A DNA stretch of 9,588 bases, from contig CALZBV010000078.1 of NCBI GenBank assembly GCA_945622055.1, positions 1-9,588 on the forward strand, written 5' to 3'. This stretch comes from an uncultured Clostridia bacterium (GTDB taxonomy: Bacteria; Bacillota; Clostridia; Lachnospirales; Lachnospiraceae). Shown here one piece after another: positions 1-7,242 of the stretch. The notes beneath the pieces were generated by a model. The model did not search any database. It was not told the DNA's origin and saw only the letters and a program-made list of their open reading frames with translations. The position numbers were made by a program, and so were the translations under genes. Each line of letters begins with the position of its first letter. Position 1 is the stretch's first letter.

Positions 1-42
1 GGAGCTTTTAAGTTCCGTATAATGCAGATTTGTTTTTACCAT
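1..42 (-). CDS. 5' end of a gene downstream of pyrG (partial; possibly LL-diaminopimelate aminotransferase)
   Basis: Only the first 14 codons lie in the window, reading MVKTNLHYTELKSS, and the gene runs off the left edge. The start is well supported: an ATG at 42-40 has a GGAGG ribosome binding site at 54-50, 7 nt upstream. It begins 15 nt after the pyrG stop with no terminator between, so it is very probably the next gene of the same operon. The spacing of Tyr, Leu and Ser resembles the N-terminus of DapL-type LL-diaminopimelate aminotransferases (a pattern like Y-x-x-L-x-x-S-Y-L-F), but 14 residues are too few to decide. I am confident that a gene starts here and unsure what it is. Confidence 0.6.
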   Translation of the reverse strand, partial: MVKTNLHYTELKSS

Positions 43-57
43 AATTGTTCCTCCGTT

Positions 58-1668
58 TTAGTGAGTTTGTTCTGAGTGACCGAGGGCTGCTTCGATAAAT
101 CCGTAAAACAGCGGATGCGGACGGTTTGGACGGGATTTGAATTCCGGATGATATTGTACGCCGACATAAAATGGGCGCTCGGAAAGCTCTACCGTCTCAA
201 CAAGCTTTTCATCCGGCGAGAGACCGGAAAGAACCAGACCGTGCTCTGTCAGGATGTTGCGGTAATCGTTGTTAAATTCGTAGCGATGACGATGACGCTC
301 GGAAATCGTTGCTGTGCCGTAGCAGCGTTCCATTGTGGTGCCGGGCCGGATCAGGCACGGATAAGCTCCGAGCCGGAGCGTACCGCCTTTGTCGATGTCA
401 TCACTTTGTCCCGGCATGAAATCAATGACCTTATGGGCGCAAAGCTCGTCAAACTCACCGGAGTGTGCATCTTTGATTTCTGCAACATTTCTCGCATATT
501 CAATGACTGCAATCTGCATGCCGAGACAGATTCCGAAGTATGGAAGCATATGTTCTCTTGCATATTTTGCAGCGAGAATCATTCCCTCAATGCCACGACT
601 GCCAAAGCCACCCGGGACGATGATTCCGTCGAGTCCGCCAAGAAGCTTTGGAGTACTGTCTTCGGTCAGTGTTTCAGAGTCAATCCAGTGAATGTTAACA
701 TCCGTCTTCTGTGCATAGCCTGCGTGGCGAAGTGCTTCTGCAACCGAAAGATAGGCATCATGCAGCTGGACATATTTTCCCACCAGACCGATATGAACAG
801 TTTTTTCCTTGTTTTGTATGCGCTCAACCATTTCCTTCCATTCGGTTAAATCCGGTGCAGGAGCATTAATTCCGAGCTCTCTGCAGACAATGGAGGAAAA
901 TCCGGAACGCTCCAGCATCAGCGGAGCCTCGTAAAGAAAAGGAAGGGTAATGTTTTCAATGACGCAATCCGGTTTTACGTTGCAGAACATGGAAATCTTT
1001 TTGAATATAGACTCCTCTAACGGCTCATCACAGCGAAGAACAATAATGTCCGGACGAATTCCCATTCCCTGAAGCTCCTTGACGGAGTGCTGTGTTGGTT
1101 TGGATTTATGTTCGTCGGAGCCACGGAGGAATGGGACGAGGGTAACATGGATAAAAAGACTGTTTTCACGTCCGACCTCAAGGGAAATCTGACGAACAGC
1201 CTCTAAAAACGGTTGTGACTCAATGTCACCGATTGTACCGCCAATCTCGGTAATAACAACATCGGCGTCGGAATGCTTGCCGACACGGTAGACGAAATCC
1301 TTGATTTCATTGGTGATGTGAGGGATTACCTGTACGGTAGAGCCGAGGTACTCACCGCGACGCTCTTTATTCAGAACATTCCAGTATACCTTTCCTGTGG
1401 TAAGGTTGGAATAACGGTTTAAGTCTTCATCGATGAATCGCTCATAGTGTCCGAGGTCAAGATCGGTTTCAGCACCGTCCTCGGTAACATAAACCTCACC
1501 GTGCTGGTAAGGACTCATCGTTCCCGGATCGACATTAATGTACGGATCCAGCTTTTGTGCGGCAACCTTCAGTCCTCTTGCCTTGAGCAGACGACCCAGG
1601 GAGGCGGCGGTGATTCCTTTTCCGAGACCGGATACGACTCCTCCGGTAACAAAAATGTACTTTGTCAT
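58..1668 (-). CDS. pyrG: CTP synthase (glutamine-hydrolysing)
   Basis: This cytosolic enzyme aminates UTP to CTP using ATP and the amide nitrogen of glutamine, the last step of pyrimidine nucleotide synthesis. From the chosen start it is 536 residues, normal for the family. The N-terminal synthetase domain (about 1-270) opens with MTKYIFVTGGVVSGLGKG, whose P-loop is at 9-18, and contains the conserved EIGGTIGDIES (141-151) and SDEHKSKPTQHS (184-195) segments. The C-terminal class I glutamine amidotransferase domain (about 290-530) has the nucleophile Cys381 in GICLGMQ and the His507/Glu509 pair in YHPEF. The start at 1668 gives the family-standard N-terminus and has an AAGGAAGGG ribosome binding site 5 nt upstream. 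An in-frame ATG at 1698 also has a good site and would add 10 residues. The gene lies 55 nt after glmS and shows no leader of its own, so the reiterative-transcription control known from Bacillus pyrG is not apparent. Confidence 0.98.
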   Translation of the reverse strand: MTKYIFVTGGVVSGLGKGITAASLGRLLKARGLKVAAQKLDPYINVDPGTMSPYQHGEVYVTEDGAETDLDLGHYERFIDEDLNRYSNLTTGKVYWNVLNKERRGEYLGSTVQVIPHITNEIKDFVYRVGKHSDADVVITEIGGTIGDIESQPFLEAVRQISLEVGRENSLFIHVTLVPFLRGSDEHKSKPTQHSVKELQGMGIRPDIIVLRCDEPLEESIFKKISMFCNVKPDCVIENITLPFLYEAPLMLERSGFSSIVCRELGINAPAPDLTEWKEMVERIQNKEKTVHIGLVGKYVQLHDAYLSVAEALRHAGYAQKTDVNIHWIDSETLTEDSTPKLLGGLDGIIVPGGFGSRGIEGMILAAKYAREHMLPYFGICLGMQIAVIEYARNVAEIKDAHSGEFDELCAHKVIDFMPGQSDDIDKGGTLRLGAYPCLIRPGTTMERCYGTATISERHRHRYEFNNDYRNILTEHGLVLSGLSPDEKLVETVELSERPFYVGVQYHPEFKSRPNRPHPLFYGFIEAALGHSEQTH

Positions 1669-1723
1669 GAAAACCCTTCCTTCTTTGGCGTATTTCATAG
1701 CTACTTCCTTCCTGTATTTCGGA
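1666..1723 (-). promoter_or_regulatory. glmS-pyrG junction with two tandem in-frame start sites
   Basis: Between the glmS stop and the standard pyrG ATG (1668-1666) lies a second in-frame ATG at 1698-1696. Reading on the minus strand, each ATG has its own purine-rich ribosome binding site: AGGAAGGA about 7 nt before the upstream ATG and AAGGAAGGG 5 nt before the downstream one. GAAATAC also occurs twice, once before each site, so the initiation region looks imperfectly duplicated. The downstream ATG gives the conserved protein start; the upstream one could produce a 10-residue N-terminal extension or feed ribosomes to the second site. Confidence 0.5.
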
Positions 1724-3592
1724 TTATTCAACGGTAACGGATTTTGCAAGGTTTCTCGGCTTGTCCACATCCAGACCTCTTGCGACTGCTACATAATAGC
1801 CCAGCAGCTGAAGCGGAATGACGGAAAGGGAACCGATAAAATGGGAGTCTGTCTTCGGAATGTAGGTAACAAAATTAGCGGTGTCCTCAATTTCATAGTT
1901 TCCGTAAGTGGTAAGTCCCATCAGATATGCACCGCGGCTCTTACATTCCACCATATTGGAAATTGTCTTTTCAAAAAGGTCCGGTTGTGTCAGAACACCG
2001 ATTACTACAGTGTTATCTTCAATCAGGGAAATGGTACCGTGCTTTAATTCACCGGCAGCGTAGGCTTCGCTGTGGATATAGGAAATCTCTTTCATCTTCA
2101 GGCTGCCTTCCAGGGAAATGGCATAGTCGATACCGCGGCCGATGAAGAAAATGTCCCTGATATTTGCAAATTTTGCAGCAAACCATTGGAGACGCTCTTT
2201 GTCTTCAAGGATTTTCTGCATTTTTTCCGGCAGGGTCTGAAGCTCCTTCAGGTACTCAGTATAGGAGGCGGTATCCAGCTCCCCTCGTACATAACCAAAC
2301 TGGAGCGCTAAGAGATACGTTGCAACCAGCTGGGTGCTATATGCTTTGGTTGTTGCAACAGCGATTTCCGGGCCTGCCAGTGTGTAGAAAACGGAGTCGG
2401 CCTCTCTTGCGATGGAAGAACCGACTACGTTTACAATTGCAAGAGTACGGATGCCGCGTTCCTTTGCTTCACGAAGTGCGGCAAGGCTGTCAGCGGTTTC
2501 TCCGGATTGGCTGATTATGACGACGAGTGCATTTTTATCAAGCAGAGGCTTGCGGTACCGGAACTCGGAAGCAAGCTCGACGCGGACCGGAAGCTTTGCC
2601 AGGTCTTCGATTACATACTGGGCAGCCATTCCAACATGCCATGCAGAACCGCAGGCAACGATGGTAAGGCCGGAAATGGACCGGATTTCCTCCTCGCAAA
2701 GGCCTACAGAGGAGAGGTCGATTACATTATTTTTGATTACGGAATTCAGGGTGTCCTGTACTGCTCTTGGCTGTTCGTGGATCTCCTTCATCATAAAATG
2801 CTCATAACCTCCTTTTTCCGCAGCTTCTGCAGAAAAAGAGATTTCGACGGACTCCTTCTGTACCTCATCTCCGTTCAGGTTGTAAAACACAGCTTCTCCG
2901 GGAGTGAGCTTTGCCATTTCCAGGTTTCCGATATAGTAAACATTTCTGGTGTGATTTAAGATAGCCGGAACATCGGATGCGACATAGGTTTCTCCGTCGG
3001 TGATTCCGATAATCATCGGGGAATCCTTGCGTGCAACCCAGATTTCGCCCGGATAATCCTGAAACATTAATTCAAGTGCATAGGAGCCGCGGACGCGAAC
3101 CATTGTCTTTGCAATTGCGTCGACCGGACCGAGATTATATTTTTTATAATAATAGTCTACCAGCTTGACGACTACCTCTGTATCTGTCTGGCTGTAAAAA
3201 CGGTAGCCGTGCTTTTCCAGCTTTTCCTTCAGCTCGCGGAAATTCTCGATAATCCCGTTATGGACACCAACGACTGTGGACTCCACCGGACCGGAGGCTG
3301 AACCGGTACAATTTCCGGAAACATGAGGATGTGCATTGGTCTGGGACGGAACACCGTGCGTGGCCCATCTTGTATGACCAATGCCGCAGGTTCCGGTCAG
3401 TGCCTTTCCAAAATCAGTTTTTTCGGCCAGGTTTTTCAATTTGCCCGTGGCCTTGACTACCTCTGCAGGGCGGTCCCGATCCCTGACTGCAACACCTGCT
3501 GAGTCATATCCTCTGTATTCCAGCTTTGATAAACCTTCTAATAATATCGGCGCCGCCTGGCTGCGGCCGGTAAATCCAACAATTCCGCACAT
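1724..3592 (-). CDS. glmS: Glutamine-fructose-6-phosphate aminotransferase (isomerising)
   Basis: GlmS converts fructose-6-phosphate and glutamine to glucosamine-6-phosphate and glutamate, the committed step toward peptidoglycan and other amino-sugar polymers. The 622-residue protein begins MCGIVGF, so removal of Met exposes the catalytic Cys2 of a class II glutaminase domain (about 2-225, with GHTRWATHG at 72-80 and HNGIIEN at 111-117). Two SIS sugar-isomerase domains follow: ACGSAWH (313-319) and SQSGETADS (361-369) in the first; GRGIDYAISLEGSLKMKEIS (485-504), HSEAYAAGELKHG (507-519) and the C-terminal DKPRNLAKSVTVE in the second. It is about a dozen residues longer than usual, explained by a short insertion around 93-105 in the glutaminase domain. 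It starts 32 nt after the glutamate synthase beta-helix gene, behind a modest AAAGTGA-type ribosome binding site. That leaves no room for a glmS ribozyme immediately upstream, so control probably comes from the operon leader. Confidence 0.98.
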   Translation of the reverse strand: MCGIVGFTGRSQAAPILLEGLSKLEYRGYDSAGVAVRDRDRPAEVVKATGKLKNLAEKTDFGKALTGTCGIGHTRWATHGVPSQTNAHPHVSGNCTGSASGPVESTVVGVHNGIIENFRELKEKLEKHGYRFYSQTDTEVVVKLVDYYYKKYNLGPVDAIAKTMVRVRGSYALELMFQDYPGEIWVARKDSPMIIGITDGETYVASDVPAILNHTRNVYYIGNLEMAKLTPGEAVFYNLNGDEVQKESVEISFSAEAAEKGGYEHFMMKEIHEQPRAVQDTLNSVIKNNVIDLSSVGLCEEEIRSISGLTIVACGSAWHVGMAAQYVIEDLAKLPVRVELASEFRYRKPLLDKNALVVIISQSGETADSLAALREAKERGIRTLAIVNVVGSSIAREADSVFYTLAGPEIAVATTKAYSTQLVATYLLALQFGYVRGELDTASYTEYLKELQTLPEKMQKILEDKERLQWFAAKFANIRDIFFIGRGIDYAISLEGSLKMKEISYIHSEAYAAGELKHGTISLIEDNTVVIGVLTQPDLFEKTISNMVECKSRGAYLMGLTTYGNYEIEDTANFVTYIPKTDSHFIGSLSVIPLQLLGYYVAVARGLDVDKPRNLAKSVTVE

Positions 3593-3624
3593 AATTCGTT
3601 CACTTTCTATTTGTTTTGATTCAT

Positions 3625-4344
3625 TTAGTTTGCAACATACATTTGCTTGTAAGGGTTTTTACTGTTCGGTGTAATCACGGTAAATTCACTGTTTAGCAGT
3701 TCCTCAAGTGGATAGTCAAAGGAACTGCAATAGGTTTGCAGATATGGTCTGAGCTCCGCAAGATCCTCCGGAGTGGCTTTTCGGGCGTTGGTCTGGTGAG
3801 GAAAATGAATGCCTTCTACGGAGCCGCGAAGCACCATTTTTCCACCATGCATACCGGTACAAGGAAAACCGCCGACAATCGGTTTGCCATCGGTATTGAG
3901 TCCGAGAACAACAATCAATCCGCCTGCCTGGTATTCTCCGAGAAAATTACCGGCGCGTCCGCCAATTACGATGACAGGGTATTTTTCTTTATAGGCCTTC
4001 ATATGAATGCCTGCACGGTAGCCGGCATTGCCTTTGATATAAATCTGACCGCCACGCATTGCATAGCCTGCGGCATCACCGATATTTCCATGAATGGTAA
4101 TGGTTCCGCTGTTCATGGTATCACCTACTGCATCCTGGGCATTTCCGTTTACAATGATTTTTGCACCGGTCAGATATGCACCGAGCGCATTTCCCGGAAC
4201 ACCATTGATTGTAATTGTCTGGGTGCCGTTTCCTGCCGCGATGAAGCGCTGACCGATACAGCCATTGATTTCACATTCCTCTCCGGCAGACCGGAGCTGT
4301 TCATTCAGCGTGGTAAAGCTCATGTCTTTTGCATCAATTACCAT
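3625..4344 (-). CDS. Glutamate synthase GXGXG (beta-helix) domain subunit
   Basis: This 239-residue protein corresponds to the C-terminal GXGXG domain of large-subunit glutamate synthase, here a separate gene (often called GltB3 or the GltB alpha-subunit C-terminal domain). It shows repeated glycine-rich turns of a right-handed beta-helix: GNALGAYLTG (51-60), GNAQDAVGDTMNSG (67-80), GNIGDAAGYAMRGG (86-99), GNAGYRAGIHM (105-115) and GGRAGNFLGEYQAGG (128-142). In the fused enzyme this domain has no catalytic residues and serves as a structural scaffold between the glutaminase and synthase domains, so it presumably assembles with the products of the two genes upstream. The same fold also occurs in FwdC-type formylmethanofuran dehydrogenase subunits, but the neighbours favour glutamate synthase. 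The ATG has a GGAGG ribosome binding site 8 nt upstream, which lies inside the end of the preceding 47-codon ORF; the two reading frames overlap by 11 nt. Confidence 0.95.
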   Translation of the reverse strand: MVIDAKDMSFTTLNEQLRSAGEECEINGCIGQRFIAAGNGTQTITINGVPGNALGAYLTGAKIIVNGNAQDAVGDTMNSGTITIHGNIGDAAGYAMRGGQIYIKGNAGYRAGIHMKAYKEKYPVIVIGGRAGNFLGEYQAGGLIVVLGLNTDGKPIVGGFPCTGMHGGKMVLRGSVEGIHFPHQTNARKATPEDLAELRPYLQTYCSSFDYPLEELLNSEFTVITPNSKNPYKQMYVAN

Positions 4345-4477
4345 TTTTCACACCTCCTAAGGTTTTACGGCGATATTTCCGGCTAAACGCGGATATAACA
4401 AGAATCGGATTCTCACAGTGTTTGCAGGATACCGCATATGTTATTTTATCGTCTTCATTCACATAAATACGTTTCAT
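4334..4477 (-). CDS. 47-residue CxxC ORF between glutamate synthase genes; possible remnant of a 4Fe-4S subunit
   Basis: An open frame of 47 codons fills what would otherwise be a 129-nt gap. Its ATG (4477-4475) overlaps the stop of the Fe-S/FMN synthase gene in an ATGA arrangement, and its TGA (4336-4334) lies inside the start of the beta-helix gene, so it is placed for translational coupling on both sides. The product starts MKRIYVNE and continues with YAVSCKHCENP (14-24), giving a Cys18-x2-Cys21 pair, then a basic tail. The start and the VSCKHCENP segment resemble two separate parts of ferredoxin-like 4Fe-4S dicluster proteins, which in related operons can sit beside split glutamate synthases; the intervening cysteine motifs are missing. 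I infer a remnant left by internal deletions, kept in frame. It could instead be a genuine small zinc-binding protein. There is no strong ribosome binding site. Confidence 0.55.
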   Translation of the reverse strand: MKRIYVNEDDKITYAVSCKHCENPILVISAFSRKYRRKTLGGVKNGN

Positions 4478-5979
4478 TCGCCTGCGTGTGAGATACCGAG
4501 AATCTCAAGCTCCTTTTCCGTCATATTAACACCGCGCAGCATAAGTCGGTTCCCGCGAAGTGCTTCGATGGAGTTTACACCCATTCCCCCCATCAGTTCT
4601 TTGATTTCATGACGCCATGCAGTCAGAAGGTTGACCAGACGTTCCTTTCCGATGTCCGGATTCAGACGCTTTACAAGCTCCGGACGCTGGGTTGCGATAC
4701 CCCAGTTGCACTTGCCGGACTGGCAGCTGCGGCAGAGATGACAGCCGAGGGCTAAGAGAGCCGAGGTAGCGATGAAGCAGGCATCGGCACCAAGTGCGAT
4801 AGCCTTGACAACATCTGCGGCGCTGCGGATACTGCCGCCGACAATCAGGGAAACGTTGTTGCGGATGCCTTCGTCTCTCAGACGCTGGTCAACGGAAGCA
4901 AGCGCAAGCTCAATCGGAATACCTACATTATCACGGATTCTGGTCGGCGCTGCACCGGTACCTCCGCGGAAGCCGTCGATTGCAATGATATCGGCACCGC
5001 TTCGTGCAATACCGCTCGCGATGGCTGCAATATTGTGAACTGCAGCAACCTTGACGATAATCGGTTTTTTATATTGTGTTGCTTCCTTTAAAGAATAAAC
5101 AAGCTGGCGGAGATCCTCGATGGAATAAATATCATGGTGCGGAGCCGGGGAAATGGCATCAGAGCCCTCCGGAATCATACGTGTTTTGGAAACATCTCCG
5201 ACAATTTTGGTTCCCGGCAGATGTCCTCCGATACCCGGTTTTGCACCCTGGCCCATTTTAATTTCGATAGCGGCACCGGCATTCAGAAATTCCTCATGTA
5301 CACCAAAACGGCCGGATGCAACCTGCACGATGGTATTTTTTCCGTAACAGTAAAAGTCTTCGTGAAGACCACCCTCACCGGTATTGTAATAGATGCCGAG
5401 CTCCTGTGCTGCTCTTGCCAGACTTTCATGTGCGTTGTAGCTGATGGAGCCGTAACTCATGGCGGAGAAAAGAACCGGCATGGAAAGCTCCAGCTGCGGA
5501 GTAAGCGAGGTGTTTAACGAACCGTCTTCCCGTCTGGTCACCATATTCGGTTTCTGTCCGAGGAACACCTTGGTTTCCATCGGCTCACGGAGCGGGTCAA
5601 TCGGCGGGTTGGTTACCTGGGAAGCATTGATCAGGATTTTGTCCCAGTAAACCGGAAGAGGCTTCGGGTTACCCATGGAGGAAAGAAGGACGCCACCGCT
5701 GCCGGCCTGCTTGTATATTTCCAGGATGGTGTCCCGCTGCCAGTTGGCGTTTTCACGGAAACAAGCCTCATTTTTAACGATTTTCAATGCATGTGTCGGA
5801 CAAAGGGAAACACAGCGGGAGCAGTTGACACATTTGGATTCATCGGAAATCATCAGGTTTCCTTTTTCATCAAAGCTGTGTACCTCATTGGAACACTGTC
5901 GTTCACAGACATGACAGTTGATACAGCGGTTGTAATCGCGGATAACTTCAAAATCCGGTAAAATGTAATTGATTGCCAT
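4474..5979 (-). CDS. gltB: Glutamate synthase, Fe-S/FMN synthase domain subunit
   Basis: This 501-residue protein is the synthase core: it uses ammonia released from glutamine and reducing equivalents to convert 2-oxoglutarate to glutamate on FMN. Its N-terminus carries a two-cluster ferredoxin module with Cys19, 22, 25, 29 and Cys50, 53, 56, 60 (two CxxCxxCxxxC motifs), a fusion seen in archaeal and clostridial-type enzymes. The FMN barrel follows (about 90-460), with FSAMSYGSIS (171-180), GQGAKPGIGGHLPG (243-256), DGFRGGTGAAPTRIRD (335-350) and GGSIRSAADV (381-390). Cys413-x5-Cys419-x4-Cys424 matches the 3Fe-4S cluster motif of GltB, and an extra cysteine sits at 416. The ATG shares its A with the stop of the upstream glutaminase gene (TAATG) and has an AAGGTG ribosome binding site about 8 nt upstream. 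No GltD partner is visible, so electrons may come from ferredoxin through the N-terminal clusters; that is inference. Confidence 0.97.
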   Translation of the reverse strand: MAINYILPDFEVIRDYNRCINCHVCERQCSNEVHSFDEKGNLMISDESKCVNCSRCVSLCPTHALKIVKNEACFRENANWQRDTILEIYKQAGSGGVLLSSMGNPKPLPVYWDKILINASQVTNPPIDPLREPMETKVFLGQKPNMVTRREDGSLNTSLTPQLELSMPVLFSAMSYGSISYNAHESLARAAQELGIYYNTGEGGLHEDFYCYGKNTIVQVASGRFGVHEEFLNAGAAIEIKMGQGAKPGIGGHLPGTKIVGDVSKTRMIPEGSDAISPAPHHDIYSIEDLRQLVYSLKEATQYKKPIIVKVAAVHNIAAIASGIARSGADIIAIDGFRGGTGAAPTRIRDNVGIPIELALASVDQRLRDEGIRNNVSLIVGGSIRSAADVVKAIALGADACFIATSALLALGCHLCRSCQSGKCNWGIATQRPELVKRLNPDIGKERLVNLLTAWRHEIKELMGGMGVNSIEALRGNRLMLRGVNMTEKELEILGISHAGE

Positions 5980-7070
5980 TAATACGCACCTTCTTTCACT
6001 TTGATGATGACCGGTTCACCGCCGGCCGGCGCATAGATGTGTTCCGCATCCGGTTCCATTACGCGGATTGCAGCTTCCTCACTGGCAATGAATACCTTGT
6101 CATCCTTATCTGCAACAACCATGGAGCGGAGCTTCAGTCTGTCATTTAATGCCATCAGACCGCCGTTGAAGCCGAGAATGATGGAAAACGGACCGGTAAT
6201 CAGAAGGTTGGAGTAAACCTTGCGGAGAAAGGTAAGCTGTTCGGCCGTTTTCGGGTCCTTTTGTTCAATGTCGCTCCAGAAAGGAGCAGCGATGACAGAC
6301 GCCGTTTCTTCCAGGGTAAGGCCCTGACGGCGGAGCAGATAATCTGCAATGTAGGCGATAACCTCGGTATCGGTCTGAAGTGTACATTTGTAACCGAACA
6401 TCTCGATAAAACGACGATTTGCATCATAAGAGGAAATCTCGCCGTTATGTACGATGGAATAGTCAAGAAGTGTAAACGGATGTGCTCCGCCCCACCAGCC
6501 CGGGGTGTTCGTCGGGTAGCGGCCGTGTGCGGTCCATGCATAAGCCTCATATTCGTCCAGACGATAGAAACGCCCGACATCCTCCGGGAAGCCGACAGCC
6601 TTAAAGGTTCCCATGTTTTTTCCGCTGGAGAATACATATGCACCCGAAATCCGGGTATTAATCTGCATAACACAGCGTGCAACATATTCCTTTTCATCCA
6701 GCTGCAGACGAGAAAGAATAGAGGAAAGAGGAGCTACATAGTAACGCCAGATTAACGGGATATCGGTAATCTCCGGAATTTTCCGATACGGAATTGTCTC
6801 CGCTTTTACGATTTCAAAACTGTCTTTTAAGAACTTTTCACATTCGACCCGGCAGGAGTCATCCTGAAAGAAAATATGAAAGGCATAAAAGTCACGATAT
6901 TCCGGATAGATACCGTAGGCTGCGAAGCCGCCACCGAGACCGTTGGAACGATCATGCATCGGAATCATGCTCTGAATGATTTTTTCGCCGGTCATCCGGT
7001 TGCCTTCCTTTGAGATAATGGCGGAAATAGCACAGCCGCTCGGAATACGTATTTGGCCTTCTAACTGCAT
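5979..7070 (-). CDS. Glutamate synthase, class II glutaminase domain subunit
   Basis: This 363-residue protein matches the glutaminase (domain 1) part of glutamate synthase, encoded separately. It would hydrolyse glutamine and pass ammonia to the FMN synthase subunit. Class II amidotransferase landmarks are AHGRYPTNTPGWWGG (181-195), VHNGEISSYDANRR (207-220) and TDTEV (233-237). The nucleophile should be an N-terminal cysteine; here the candidate is Cys13 in IRIPSGCAISAI, so a 12-residue propeptide would have to be removed, as in PurF and GltB precursors. I chose the ATG at 7070 because an AAAGAAAGG ribosome binding site lies about 10 nt upstream; longer frames reach only a TTG at 7115 inside the leader terminator. 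It is the first gene of the leftward operon, with a near-perfect promoter and a terminator-like leader hairpin ahead of it, and it overlaps the next gene by 1 nt. Confidence 0.94.
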   Translation of the reverse strand: MQLEGQIRIPSGCAISAIISKEGNRMTGEKIIQSMIPMHDRSNGLGGGFAAYGIYPEYRDFYAFHIFFQDDSCRVECEKFLKDSFEIVKAETIPYRKIPEITDIPLIWRYYVAPLSSILSRLQLDEKEYVARCVMQINTRISGAYVFSSGKNMGTFKAVGFPEDVGRFYRLDEYEAYAWTAHGRYPTNTPGWWGGAHPFTLLDYSIVHNGEISSYDANRRFIEMFGYKCTLQTDTEVIAYIADYLLRRQGLTLEETASVIAAPFWSDIEQKDPKTAEQLTFLRKVYSNLLITGPFSIILGFNGGLMALNDRLKLRSMVVADKDDKVFIASEEAAIRVMEPDAEHIYAPAGGEPVIIKVKEGAY

Positions 7071-7090
7071 ATGCGCACATCCTTTCTTTA

Positions 7091-7150
7091 ATAAAAGAAA
7101 AAGGTGCTCATTCAAATGAGGGAAAATCCCTTACCTGAATGAACACCTTT
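7091..7150 (-). terminator. Leader attenuator hairpin of the glutamate synthase operon
   Basis: On the minus strand, AAAGGUGUUCAUUC (7150-7137) pairs with GAAUGAGCACCUUU (7113-7100): a 14-bp stem with a single U-G wobble. A smaller inner hairpin forms from AGGGA and UCCCU. The stem is followed at once by UUCUUUUAUU (7099-7090). This has every feature of an intrinsic terminator, yet it lies between the promoter and the first gene, about 20 nt before the ATG, so conditional read-through (attenuation) is the natural reading. No competing antiterminator fold was obvious to me. Confidence 0.8.
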
Positions 7151-7168
7151 GTTCATCGATTTTGTTGA

Positions 7169-7197
7169 ATTATAGCACGCACATTTTTTCTTGTCAA
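7169..7197 (-). promoter_or_regulatory. Sigma-A-type promoter for the glutamate synthase operon
   Basis: On the minus strand a perfect TTGACA (7197-7192) and a perfect TATAAT (7174-7169) are separated by exactly 17 bp, with a TGC just before the -10 box giving an extended -10. Transcription should start near 7163-7162, placing the start about 92 nt before the glutaminase-domain ATG and about 12 nt before the leader hairpin. An A/T-rich block lies directly upstream of the -35 box. Confidence 0.88.
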
Positions 7198-7242
7198 TGT
7201 GATTTGTCGAAAAAAAGAAAAATTTTTTTTTGGAAAAACTAC
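7198..7242. promoter_or_regulatory. A/T-tract shared upstream region of two divergent promoters
   Basis: The 45 bp between the two -35 boxes contain a run of 7 A, one G, 5 A and then 9 T (7210-7231), flanked by further A-rich sequence (7234-7238). It is placed to act as an UP element for both promoters at once, and such tracts are also intrinsically curved. No clear dyad operator or GlnR/TnrA box (TGTNAN7TNACA) was found in it. Confidence 0.5.

Noticed and set aside
76..849. Long plus-strand ORFs opposite pyrG, glmS and the glutamate synthase genes
   Set aside because: They are antisense shadows of strongly conserved genes, without ribosome binding sites or recognisable protein motifs.
1669..1723. 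Bacillus-type pyrG leader with reiterative G addition
   Set aside because: No separate promoter, initial G-run or leader terminator lies between glmS and pyrG.
3593..3624. glmS ribozyme/riboswitch upstream of glmS, expected in many Gram-positive bacteria
   Set aside because: Only 32 nt separate glmS from the gene before it, far too short for the ribozyme, and no core was seen elsewhere in the operon leader.
7071..7115. Longer glutaminase-domain start at a TTG (7115)
   Set aside because: The TTG lies inside the leader terminator stem and lacks a ribosome binding site; the ATG at 7070 has one.
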